This document shows positions 50,625 to 59,383 of a DNA stretch of 59,433 nt, piece after piece. Made by a program: the position numbers and the translations under genes. The notes beneath the pieces are model-generated. The model did not search any database. It saw only the letters and a list, made by a program, of their open reading frames with translations, and was not told the origin of the DNA. The DNA is from Clostridia bacterium (lineage in GTDB: Bacteria > Bacillota > Clostridia > TANB77 > CAG-508), in NCBI GenBank assembly GCA_900758165.1, contig CAAEQN010000136.1:1-59433 (forward strand). The letters are read 5' to 3'. Within the stretch, counting starts at the first letter, position 1. Each line of letters opens with the position of its first letter.

Positions 50625-52475
50625 ATGCGGTATTCTCATGAAGTATCTTTAATTCTGAAAGAAATGAAGGAAATAGCGTGCAGATACGACAATCCCGAAA
50701 TCACTGAAATTTGTGTGTTTACGGCGTTGTATGATGGAGTAGAGTGGTTTAAAAAACAAGTGAATGAAGCAGCTCCGGAATATATGCTGGATGATCTAAT
50801 TTTAGATCTTTTGGAAGAACATGCAGTAGAAGGACAGCAACCATCGGAAGACATTGATTATAGTCAAGAAGTAGAAAATATTTTTTGCTATGCTGAACTT
50901 ATGGCAAAAGAAGAACAACATACTGAAGTGAGCCTTGAGCATTTAGTTTTTTCTCTCTTGATGAATGGCTCAAGTGAGTTTAAGAGTTTTATTGCCACAG
51001 CAAAAATCAATGTGGAGAAAATTACAATGAATCTTCTTGGAAAAGAAGAACAAAGGGAAGACAATGAGATTGGCGTAAACAGCATTTTTGAAATTCCAAG
51101 CTCAATTTCAAGTTTTGTTACTGTTTTGAACACAAAACGTGGAATTGGAAAAGAGTGTGCCATTAGTGGTAGAGAAAAAGAGCTTGACAAGATTTGGAAC
51201 ATTATGCTTAAAAAAACTAAACGTAATGTAATACTTCTTGGTGAAGCTGGAGTTGGAAAGTCATCAATAGTTTATAAACTTGCAAGTAGCATTGTTACAG
51301 GGGATTGCCCGGAGACATTTAAGAATGCAGTGGTTATATCTCTTGATGTAAATGCAATTATTGCAGGAACCAAATTCAGAGGAGATGCAGAACAGAGATT
51401 CAAAGAATTCATTGACTTTATTGAAGAAAATGAAGACGTAATTGTCTTTATAGACGAAATCCATATGATTATCGGAGCTGGAGGTTCTGAAGGAAATAAA
51501 ACTGGTGACCTTGCAAACACTCTGAAACCCCTTTTGGCTAGTGATAATTCTAGAATTATCGGTGCTACTACAACAGAAGAATATGAAAAGTATTTTTCTG
51601 AAGATGGGGCATTAAGACGTAGGTTCCAGACTATTGTTGTTAAGGAACCTAAAACCACAGAAGTCTACGATATGCTTAAAGATACTATTAAGCAATTGGA
51701 AAGCTTCCATGGTGTCAGCATTTCGAAAGAAATGGTAGATTTTATTATTCTTCAATCCTCGTGTTTCAATTATGAAACCAGGAATCCTGACAGAACCAAA
51801 GATCTTATTGATCTGGCAATGGCTACAGCTAGAAGAACTGGCAAAAAAGAAGTTGACGAAAGCTCTGTTACGAAAAATTTCGATATGCATATTGAAAAAT
51901 TTCATAACATGCCAAAAGACTCTCTTATGGCTACTGCTTACCACGAAGCAGGTCATTATGTAATGCATGTAATGTCCGGCAGACTGGTAGATTTCAAAAC
52001 TATAGCAGTATCCATTATACCTACTGAAAACTATATGGGAGTAAATGTACTTGATAATACAGATATTCCCGTCATTAGCGATATGAACTATTTTATAGAT
52101 TATATTGCTAGCATGTTGGCAGGTAGAGTTGCTGAAAGCTTGTATACCGGTTACTACAACGCTGGTGCTAGAGATGATTTGAGAAAAGCTACTGAGCAAG
52201 CTTACAATGTTGTCACAAAATATGGCATGGGAAATGGAGTATGCAAAAATTATGCATATTTTCAAGAAATGAAGAATGAAAGAATCACTGATGCTATTAA
52301 TGTAGAAGTTGATTCAATTATTCGTAAAGCGTATCAAAGAGCTGAAGAAGTTCTTAAAACAAACAGACCGCTTCTTGAAGAAATTGCAAAGCAACTTTGC
52401 CAAAAAGGTATTTTGCGTTGTGAAGAACTTGAAAAAATGGTTCTTAAATTTCAGGAAGAAGAGGCTTTTGCCTAA
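50625..52475 (+). CDS. soluble Clp-type AAA+ ATPase fused to an FtsH-type M41 protease, compositional outlier
   Basis: Predicted ATP-dependent protease of 616 residues with a mixed architecture. Two Clp_N-like repeats (about 1-38 and 77-113) come first. A ClpA/B D1-type AAA+ module has Walker A GEAGVGKSS near 206, Walker B VIVFIDEIH near 272, IGATTTEEYEKYF and the arginine finger region GALRRRF. An M41 domain has HEAGH near 440 and the third-ligand region YNAGARDDLRKAT near 507. No membrane segment is visible, unlike FtsH. Sampled lines are 42-43% G+C. Codon 2 is CGG (50628-50630), a codon missing from ordinary genes here. It has its own promoter and terminator, and acquisition by transfer is likely. 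The ribosome site is rather far (16 bases), so the start is less certain. Confidence 0.85.
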   Translation: MRYSHEVSLILKEMKEIACRYDNPEITEICVFTALYDGVEWFKKQVNEAAPEYMLDDLILDLLEEHAVEGQQPSEDIDYSQEVENIFCYAELMAKEEQHTEVSLEHLVFSLLMNGSSEFKSFIATAKINVEKITMNLLGKEEQREDNEIGVNSIFEIPSSISSFVTVLNTKRGIGKECAISGREKELDKIWNIMLKKTKRNVILLGEAGVGKSSIVYKLASSIVTGDCPETFKNAVVISLDVNAIIAGTKFRGDAEQRFKEFIDFIEENEDVIVFIDEIHMIIGAGGSEGNKTGDLANTLKPLLASDNSRIIGATTTEEYEKYFSEDGALRRRFQTIVVKEPKTTEVYDMLKDTIKQLESFHGVSISKEMVDFIILQSSCFNYETRNPDRTKDLIDLAMATARRTGKKEVDESSVTKNFDMHIEKFHNMPKDSLMATAYHEAGHYVMHVMSGRLVDFKTIAVSIIPTENYMGVNVLDNTDIPVISDMNYFIDYIASMLAGRVAESLYTGYYNAGARDDLRKATEQAYNVVTKYGMGNGVCKNYAYFQEMKNERITDAINVEVDSIIRKAYQRAEEVLKTNRPLLEEIAKQLCQKGILRCEELEKMVLKFQEEEAFA

Positions 52476-52485
52476 AATACTATGC

Positions 52486-52520
52486 AAAGAAGTGCTATGA
52501 AAATACATAGCACTTCTTTT
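52486..52520 (+). terminator. Rho-independent terminator after the Clp-M41 gene
   Basis: Perfect 14-bp arms (AAAGAAGTGCTATG at 52486-52499, CATAGCACTTCTTT at 52506-52519), a six-base loop and a T tract. Confidence 0.9.
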
Positions 52521-52648
52521 ATATTTTACTTGAATGAACATATATTAAATGATATAATTTATTGCAATACTATAATCTTACAAAGAATATTTCAAAAAAT
52601 ATAGGAAAGAATAATACAAAATATTACGAAATATTAGGAGAAGATTAT

Positions 52649-55249
52649 ATGATAAACAATAAAGAAGAAATTGACATATATGAAATGTATGGAGAAGATG
52701 CAACAAATACAAAAGAAGAATTTTGCATAAAACATCAAATAAATGATAATGGAATTTCAAATGAGGATGTAAATGATAAACTACATCATTTTGGATTAAA
52801 TGAGATAAAGCAAGCAAAGCCTAAAAAATGGTATCATTATTTAGGGCAAAGTTTAATTACTCCGTTTAACTGTATATTACTAGGCATAGTTGCTATTTTA
52901 ATATATACAGATATTTATTTAGCAAGTACACCAAATTACGCAAATATTATTGCAATAGCAGTTCTTGTTACAGCAAGTACTCTTTTAGATTTTTTTGAAG
53001 AATATAGATCTAATAAAGCAGCAGAAAAGCTAAAAGAAATGGTTGCAACAACGGCAACAGTTATAAGAGATAGACAACAAATTAAGATACCAATAAAAAA
53101 TGTTGTTTTAGAAGATACAGTTTTATTATCAGCAGGCAGCATGGTACCAGCAGATATAAGAATTATAGAAGCAAAAGATTTATATGTTAGACAATCATCT
53201 TTAACAGGAGAAGCTGATAGTATAAAAAAAGACATTGAGCTAACTGATAAAAACATTAAAAGCATAAGTGACTTAAACAATATTTGTTTTATGGGAACGA
53301 ATGTTATTTCTGGGACAGCTAAAGGAGTAGTTATAAAAACTGGTGACTCAAGTTATTTTGGAAAAATTGCACATACAATAACTTCAGGAAAAAAGAAAAC
53401 TGCATTTCAAAAAGGTATAGAAAATATTAGTAAATTATTAATTAGATTCATGATTGTATTAATACCGATAGTATTTCTTCTAAATGTAGAAAAACATGAT
53501 ATAATAATTGCATTTACATTTGCTGTTGCAATAGCAATATGTATAACACCTTTATTGTTACCAGTTATTTTATCATCAAGCTTATCAAAAGGTGCAATAA
53601 GGATGTCCAAAAAGAAAACTATAGTAAAGAAGTTAGATTCAATACAAAATTTTGGAGCAATAAATATATTATGCACAGATAAAACAGGTACACTTACAGA
53701 AGATAGAATAGTGCTTGAAAAATATTTAGATATATATGGAAATGAAGATATAAGAATTCTAAAGCATGCATTTTTAAATTCATATTTTCAAACAGGGCTA
53801 AAAAGCAATATAGACGAAGCAGTTATAAAAAGGGCATTAGAAAATGATATGGAAAAATTGGCAAAGCAATACCAGATAATAGACGAAATTCCATTTGATT
53901 TCTCAAGGAGACGTTTATCAACAATAGTAACTGATGGGACAAAAAAACAATTAATAACAAAAGGTGCAGTTGAAGAAATTTTAAATATTTGTTCAATGGT
54001 GGATTATAAAGGACAGGTATCACCAATAACAAAAGAAATAAAAAACAACATAAAACAGATTGCTAAAAAATTAAATGAAAATGGTTTAAGAGTAATCGCG
54101 GTATGCCAAAAAAACGACATACAAGGAATAGAAAAATTTGGTATTAGTGATGAAAAAAACATGGTGCTATTAGGATTTATAGGATTTTTAGATCCACCAA
54201 AAGAAAGCGCAAAAAAATCAATAGAAAAATTAAATAAAGCAGGAATAAGAGTTATAGTTCTTACAGGAGATAATGAAGAGGTTACAAAATGTATTTGTGG
54301 TAAAGTTAATATAACTTCAAAAAGGATAATATCTGGAAATAAATTAGATAAATTATCCGATGTGGCTGTTTTAAGAATATTAAAGGAAACTAACATATTT
54401 GTAAAACTTTCGCCAATACAAAAAGCTAGAATTGTAAGAATATTAAAAGAATCAGATAACATAGTAGGATATATAGGAGATGGTATAAATGATAGTCCTT
54501 CACTAATTAATTCGGATGTTGGAATATCAGTTGATACAGCAGTTGATATAGCAAAAGAGTCCGCAGATATTATTTTACTAGAAAAAGATTTAAATATATT
54601 ACTAGATGGGGTAGAAGAGGGAAGACAAACTTTTGCAAATTTAATGAAATATATAAAAATGGCTACAAGTTTTAATTTAGGAGAAGTTGTATCTGTTATT
54701 ATAGGAAGCATATTTTTACCTTTTCTACCAGAAACACCAATTCAGCTTTTAGTAGAAGGACTTTTGTATGACTTTGGACAAATGACATTACCATTTGATA
54801 ATGTAGATGATGAATATTTGCAAGAACCAAAGAAATTCAATATAGATAGTCTAAAAAGATTTATGGTATTTATGGGACCTGTAAGTTCTATGTTTGATAT
54901 AGTTGTGTTTATTCTACTTTGGTTTAAATTTGGAGTAAGAGATGCAACGCATTTTCAAACAATATGGTTCACATACAGTATAGTTTCAAATTTAATAGGA
55001 ATGCATATTATAAGAACAGCAAAAATACCATTTATACAAAGCAATGCTAATAAAGCAGTATATATTTCATCTGGTTTACTAATATTAGTAGGAATTTTGG
55101 TGCCATATACAGCATTCGGAACTATGATTGGTCTAGCACCAATTGCATTTAAATATATAGTAATGATTTTTGTAGTATCGATTTTCTATTGCTTTGTAGC
55201 AAGTTTTGCAAAAAGAATTTATATAAACAAATATAAAGAATGGATATAA
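52649..55249 (+). CDS. mgtA: magnesium-type P-type ATPase (MgtA-like)
   Basis: P3B-type ATPase importing Mg2+ across the membrane; 866 residues from ATG 52649. That ATG has AGGAG at 52636-52640; an in-frame TTG at 52562 lacks a site. Landmarks are LTGEAD (actuator) near 190, CTDKTGTLTED near 343 with the phosphorylated Asp, the hinge GDGINDSP near 610, and the MgtA-specific LPFDNVDDEYLQEPKKF and RFMVFMGPVSSMFD near the C-terminal helices. About ten hydrophobic segments. No M-box riboswitch is visible in the short upstream gap. Confidence 0.9.
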   Translation: MINNKEEIDIYEMYGEDATNTKEEFCIKHQINDNGISNEDVNDKLHHFGLNEIKQAKPKKWYHYLGQSLITPFNCILLGIVAILIYTDIYLASTPNYANIIAIAVLVTASTLLDFFEEYRSNKAAEKLKEMVATTATVIRDRQQIKIPIKNVVLEDTVLLSAGSMVPADIRIIEAKDLYVRQSSLTGEADSIKKDIELTDKNIKSISDLNNICFMGTNVISGTAKGVVIKTGDSSYFGKIAHTITSGKKKTAFQKGIENISKLLIRFMIVLIPIVFLLNVEKHDIIIAFTFAVAIAICITPLLLPVILSSSLSKGAIRMSKKKTIVKKLDSIQNFGAINILCTDKTGTLTEDRIVLEKYLDIYGNEDIRILKHAFLNSYFQTGLKSNIDEAVIKRALENDMEKLAKQYQIIDEIPFDFSRRRLSTIVTDGTKKQLITKGAVEEILNICSMVDYKGQVSPITKEIKNNIKQIAKKLNENGLRVIAVCQKNDIQGIEKFGISDEKNMVLLGFIGFLDPPKESAKKSIEKLNKAGIRVIVLTGDNEEVTKCICGKVNITSKRIISGNKLDKLSDVAVLRILKETNIFVKLSPIQKARIVRILKESDNIVGYIGDGINDSPSLINSDVGISVDTAVDIAKESADIILLEKDLNILLDGVEEGRQTFANLMKYIKMATSFNLGEVVSVIIGSIFLPFLPETPIQLLVEGLLYDFGQMTLPFDNVDDEYLQEPKKFNIDSLKRFMVFMGPVSSMFDIVVFILLWFKFGVRDATHFQTIWFTYSIVSNLIGMHIIRTAKIPFIQSNANKAVYISSGLLILVGILVPYTAFGTMIGLAPIAFKYIVMIFVVSIFYCFVASFAKRIYINKYKEWI

Positions 55250-55290
55250 AAATAATAAAAAATAAAAAGTAGAGGTTGGAGATTAAAAAA

Positions 55291-55983
55291 ATGGAAAATA
55301 ACGAAAACAATATAGTAATTGGAATAGAAGGATTAGTCGGTTCAGGAAAAACATCTTTATGTAGAGAATTGCTAAAAATGATTCCTAATAGTATAATATT
55401 ACATGGAGGAAATTTATATAGAGGAATAGTATATGCTTTAATGAATTCTGGAATAGACTTAAAAAACATGACAAGTAAAGAGCATGTAGATATAAAAGAG
55501 TTAATGGTTTTATTAAAAGTTAATATAAAAATAGAAAATAATGAAAGCGTTGTGTATGTTAATGACAAAGAGATAAATGAAGATGATTTACAGTCAGATG
55601 TTAATTCTCTGGCAGTTTCTAAAGTTGCTAAAAATGCAGATAATTCAAAACTATATAAATTTGCAAAAAAATTAATAGATAATTATAAAAAGCAATATAA
55701 TGTAATAGTATCTGGAAGAGATTTAATGAAAATATATCCGGATTTGGATTATCACTTTTTTATAACAGCAGATTTGGATGAACGTGTAAATAGAAAAATG
55801 CATCAATATGAAAATACTGCAATAACTAAAGATGAACTAAAGAAACATATACAGACAAGAGATGAACTTCAAGAAAAATCAGGATTTTATAAAAGATATG
55901 AAAATACTATTGATGTAGATGTAACAGATTGTAAATCTGCAAAAGACTCTGCAAAAAAAGTATTAGCTTTTATCAAATTATAA
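55291..55983 (+). CDS. cytidylate kinase-like protein
   Basis: P-loop kinase of 230 residues from ATG 55291 (GGAG at 55278-55281; the TTG at 55276 overlaps that site). GLVGSGKTSL lies at about 15-24. ILHGGNLYRGIVYALMNSG resembles the CMP-binding part of bacterial Cmk, and VIVSGRDLMKIYPDLDYHFFITAD matches the Cmk pattern with GRD followed by FxTA. The usual GRDIGT is replaced by GRDLMK. It is the better candidate for the true (d)CMP kinase of the two such genes here, but the altered motif leaves doubt. Upstream of murD. Confidence 0.78.
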   Translation: MENNENNIVIGIEGLVGSGKTSLCRELLKMIPNSIILHGGNLYRGIVYALMNSGIDLKNMTSKEHVDIKELMVLLKVNIKIENNESVVYVNDKEINEDDLQSDVNSLAVSKVAKNADNSKLYKFAKKLIDNYKKQYNVIVSGRDLMKIYPDLDYHFFITADLDERVNRKMHQYENTAITKDELKKHIQTRDELQEKSGFYKRYENTIDVDVTDCKSAKDSAKKVLAFIKL

Positions 55984-56037
55984 CAGGCTTATAGGTTAGC
56001 CTTTAATAACCTAAATATTATTATAAGGTATAAAATT

Positions 56038-57435
56038 ATGGAATATGTAAATGAAAACTTAGAAAAGTTTGAAGAATATTTAAATGGTAAAAAAGTTGCA
56101 ATAATTGGTATGGGAGTAAGTAATATACCTCTTTTAGATTATTTTTATAATAAAAATGCAAAAGTAACTGTTTTTGACAGAAATAATCTATCTGACGAAA
56201 TAATGGAAAAGATAAACAAATATAGATATGAAGTGGAAATTGGTGAAGATAATTTATCAAGATTACATGGCTTTGATATTATATTTAGATCACCAAGTAT
56301 ATTACCAACAAGAAGAGAACTTTCTAATGAGGCCGAAAGAGGAGCGGTCGTTACTTCAGAAATAGAGATGGTATTAAAACTTGTACCATGTAAAGTTATA
56401 GGAATAACAGGAACAGAAGGAAAGACTACAACTACTTCTATAATTTATGAGATATTAAAAAAAGCAGGATATAAATGCTTTGTGGGTGGAAATATAGGCA
56501 AACCAATTTTTACACAAATAAATGAAATTAAACCTGATGACATAGTTGTATTAGAATTAAGTAGTTTTCAATTAATGGGAATGGAAATAAGTCCAGACAT
56601 AGCAGTTGTAACAAATATTTTTCCAGACCATTTAAACATTCACAAATCTTACGAGGAATATCAACAAGCAAAAAAGAATATATTTTTGCATCAAGATGAT
56701 AAAGGAATATTGGTAACAAATAAAGATAATGATATTACTAAAGAGTTTGAAACTGAAGCAAAAGGAAAAGTAATATTATTTAGTAGTTTAGAAACATTAA
56801 AAAATGGATATATATATGATAGACAAGATGGAAAAATAAAATGTTGTATTGATGGTAAAAAAGAAGAATTACTAGATAAAAATGAAATCAAATTAAGAGG
56901 AATACATAACTACGAAAATATTTGTGCTGCATTAGCTGCAACTAATGGTTTAGTAAATAGAGAAACTCAAATAGAAGCTATAAAACAATTTAAAGGTGTA
57001 GAACATAGGCTAGAATTTGTAAGAGAGCTAGATGGAGTAAAATATTATAATGATTCTATAGGAACAAGCCCAGCAAGTACTATCGCAGGGTTAAATGCCT
57101 TTGATGAAAATATTATATTATTAGCAGGAGGGTCTGATAAAGGTTTAGACTACAAAGAAATAGGGGAGACAATTGCAAAAAAAGTAGGAACCTTAATTTT
57201 AACTGGACCAACTTCTGAAAAAATAGAAAATGCTACAAAATTGGCGTTAAGTAATACTAATAGAAAAATGGAAATTATACATTGTAATAATTTAGAAGAA
57301 GCAGTGAAAATTTCAAAAGAGAAAGCAAAAACTGGAGATATTGTCTTGCTTTCACCAGCTAGTGCAAGTTTTGATGCATTTAAAAATTTTATGCAAAGAG
57401 GAGAAATGTTCAAACAATTTGTCAATAGCTTATAA
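56038..57435 (+). CDS. murD: UDP-N-acetylmuramoyl-L-alanine-D-glutamate ligase
   Basis: Adds D-Glu to UDP-MurNAc-Ala in peptidoglycan precursor synthesis; 465 residues. N-terminal Rossmann-like VAIIGMGVSN near 20, the ATP loop GITGTEGKTTTTS near 121, ELSSFQL near 178, FPDHLNIH near 199 and the C-terminal YNDSIGTSPASTIAGL with LAGGSDKG near 361. TEGKTTTT in place of TNGKT/TNGKST is a usual Clostridia variant. AAGGT at 56026-56030 is a modest ribosome site. It stands apart from the other mur genes. Confidence 0.95.
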   Translation: MEYVNENLEKFEEYLNGKKVAIIGMGVSNIPLLDYFYNKNAKVTVFDRNNLSDEIMEKINKYRYEVEIGEDNLSRLHGFDIIFRSPSILPTRRELSNEAERGAVVTSEIEMVLKLVPCKVIGITGTEGKTTTTSIIYEILKKAGYKCFVGGNIGKPIFTQINEIKPDDIVVLELSSFQLMGMEISPDIAVVTNIFPDHLNIHKSYEEYQQAKKNIFLHQDDKGILVTNKDNDITKEFETEAKGKVILFSSLETLKNGYIYDRQDGKIKCCIDGKKEELLDKNEIKLRGIHNYENICAALAATNGLVNRETQIEAIKQFKGVEHRLEFVRELDGVKYYNDSIGTSPASTIAGLNAFDENIILLAGGSDKGLDYKEIGETIAKKVGTLILTGPTSEKIENATKLALSNTNRKMEIIHCNNLEEAVKISKEKAKTGDIVLLSPASASFDAFKNFMQRGEMFKQFVNSL

Positions 57436-57524
57436 TTTAATATATATTATTTGTTATTTTATAATCATTATAATAGAACATAAAACCACTTTTTGAAAAA
57501 GTTTACAATATAGAGAAAACAAGT

Positions 57525-57554
57525 TTGTATATCTAATTTTCAAATGTATATAAT
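57525..57554 (+). promoter_or_regulatory. promoter candidate of the CBS gene
   Basis: TTGTAT (57525-57530) and TATAAT (57549-57554) are spaced by 18 bases. The pair TTTACAATAT (57502-57511) and ATATTGTAAA (57556-57565) forms a perfect inverted repeat bracketing the promoter, possibly an operator pair. Confidence 0.45.
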
Positions 57555-57589
57555 AATATTGTAAATTTTTTTGAAAGGTGGTTTTATAA

Positions 57590-58027
57590 ATGAAAGTTAA
57601 AGATTGTATGTGCAATCATGTAAATTGCGTAAAGCCAGAAACTTCAATAGAAGACTGTGCAAAAATGATGTGTGAAAACCATATTGGTTGTACTCCTGTT
57701 TGTGATTGTAACAATAAATTAGTAGGTATTCTTACTGATAGAGATATTTTATTAAGAGCAGTTGCTTGCAATAAAGATACTTGTAAAACTCCAGTTAGTG
57801 AGATAATGACCACAAATATTTATTCTTGTGATTGTAATGCTGATGTTAAAGAAGCGGAAAAAATAATGTCTGAAAAACAAGTAAGAAGAATTCCAGTAAT
57901 GCAAAATGATAAAATAATAGGAATGCTTACAATAGGTGATTTAGCATCAAATGACAATGTAAATGATAATGAAGTATGTAATACAATAGGATGCATTTGT
58001 GGCTCAAACAAAAACAACGCAGAATAA
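57590..58027 (+). CDS. cysteine-rich CBS-domain pair protein
   Basis: Soluble protein of 145 residues consisting of two CBS motifs (about 1-65 and 66-130), the arrangement that binds adenine nucleotides in many proteins. The second half is ordinary (VRRIPVMQNDKIIGMLTIGDLA). The protein contains 15 Cys, many as CxC (CMC, CDC twice, CIC), at places usually taken by Ile, Val or Ala, such as the normal KDIMT written here as KDCMC. Metal, iron-sulfur or redox sensing is an inference. AAAGGTGG precedes the ATG, and the gene is monocistronic. Confidence 0.85.
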   Translation: MKVKDCMCNHVNCVKPETSIEDCAKMMCENHIGCTPVCDCNNKLVGILTDRDILLRAVACNKDTCKTPVSEIMTTNIYSCDCNADVKEAEKIMSEKQVRRIPVMQNDKIIGMLTIGDLASNDNVNDNEVCNTIGCICGSNKNNAE

Positions 58028-58199
58028 GAGATAACTGAATAAAATTTAAGTGAATATGTTATAAAGTAATTATTATTAATATTTTGAATTTAATAAGTAA
58101 AAATATCTTTATAATATATTCTCTTTTAATTTTATAAAAATGGGTATATATTTTTATAACTTTCATAGAATAATAAAAATTATTTTATGGTGAGATACA

Positions 58200-59303
58200 A
58201 TGGTTATAGATATGAATTATTGGACAAAGGTTTTTAAAAAGCTAATAATGTTAATTATTAGTATTATTGGGGTATATTTAGCTTTTAAATTAGCTTTTTT
58301 CTATTTACCTTTTTTAATAGCTTTTATAATATCATTATTATTAGAACCATTAATAAGATTTCTAATGGTAAAGTGTAAAGTAAAAAGAAAAACCAGTAGT
58401 ATTATCATATTAGTAATTGTAATAGGATTTATATTAGGATTGTTGATTTGGACTATATCCACATTAATTTCAGAAGGTTCTAATTTATTAGATAATTTAA
58501 GCCTATATGTAAATAAAGCTAGTACATTAATTCAAAGATTTATAAATGATGATAATTTGAAAAAATTAAATATTCCACAACCCGTTATTGGAACAATAGA
58601 AAAGTCAGCAACAGAACTACTTAATACAGTAACCACATGGTTAAATTCATTTTTAAAAAGCTTTTTAACATGGGTTACATCAATTCCTAAAATTGGAGTA
58701 TATTTAGTTGTAACTATCTTATCCTTATATTTTATTTGTAGTGATAAAGTATATATACTAGATCAAGTTGAACATCATCTTCCAGAAATATGGGTAAAGA
58801 AATTATACAAACATTTAAAAGATATAATAACTGTATTAGGAAAATACCTAAAGGCGCAGGCTATTCTTATATTAGTATCTTTTATTATTTCATTAATTGG
58901 ATTGTATATTTTTAAATTTGCAAAATTAAATGTTATGTATCCATTGTTATATGCTTTAGGTATAGGATTTGTAGATGCACTTCCGATCTTTGGCTCTGGA
59001 AGTGTCATGGTCCCATGGGCTATAATATCAGCCTGCAGTGGAGATATGAAACTTGCTATAAGTATTTTGGGATTATGGATTTTAATGTCTATTGTTAGAC
59101 AACTTATTGAACCTAGAATTGTTGGAAACCATATAGGAATACATCCAATATTTACTTTAATTGCAATGTATACTGGATTTAAAATTTCTGGAGTAATAGG
59201 ACTATTTATAGGACCAATTATTTTAATTATTATAAAAAATATATTTAGTGATATATTAGATAAAGGAGTTGTAAAATCAATATTCTCAAGAGATTATTCA
59301 TAA
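58200..59303 (+). CDS. ytvI: YtvI-like / AI-2E family membrane protein
   Basis: Integral membrane protein of 367 residues in the AI-2E exporter-like (UPF0118) family. YtvI is the member made during sporulation in Bacillus, which fits the spore gene content. About eight hydrophobic segments are seen, with conserved PFLIAFIISLLLEPLI near 36-51, IGFVDALPIFGSGSVMVPWA near 258 and QLIEPRIVGNHIGIHPIF near 300-317. GGTGAG at 58189-58194 is five bases before ATG 58200; an in-frame ATG at 58212 is a possible alternative. Transport substrate unknown. Confidence 0.83.
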   Translation: MVIDMNYWTKVFKKLIMLIISIIGVYLAFKLAFFYLPFLIAFIISLLLEPLIRFLMVKCKVKRKTSSIIILVIVIGFILGLLIWTISTLISEGSNLLDNLSLYVNKASTLIQRFINDDNLKKLNIPQPVIGTIEKSATELLNTVTTWLNSFLKSFLTWVTSIPKIGVYLVVTILSLYFICSDKVYILDQVEHHLPEIWVKKLYKHLKDIITVLGKYLKAQAILILVSFIISLIGLYIFKFAKLNVMYPLLYALGIGFVDALPIFGSGSVMVPWAIISACSGDMKLAISILGLWILMSIVRQLIEPRIVGNHIGIHPIFTLIAMYTGFKISGVIGLFIGPIILIIIKNIFSDILDKGVVKSIFSRDYS

Positions 59304-59315
59304 AATTAAAGCTTG

Positions 59316-59377
59316 CTTCATACTATTGTAGTATGGAGGAAGGGTTAAGAAAAGCCCTACCTTGTTTATAAAGGAGG
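59316..59377 (+). promoter_or_regulatory. structured leader before the last, partial gene
   Basis: Stem CATACTA/TAGTATG (59319-59325 and 59329-59335), extendable to ten pairs, is followed by a second stem AGGGTT/AGCCCT (59341-59346 and 59353-59358). CCTT (59360-59363) could pair with AAGG of the ribosome site at 59371-59377. The ribosome-site context AGGAGGCTTTT is the same as before spoIVFA. Confidence 0.35.
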
Positions 59378-59383
59378 CTTTTT

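Noticed and set aside
52521..52648. M-box magnesium riboswitch before the MgtA-like gene
   Set aside because: The space after the terminator is too short and lacks the structured purine-rich core.
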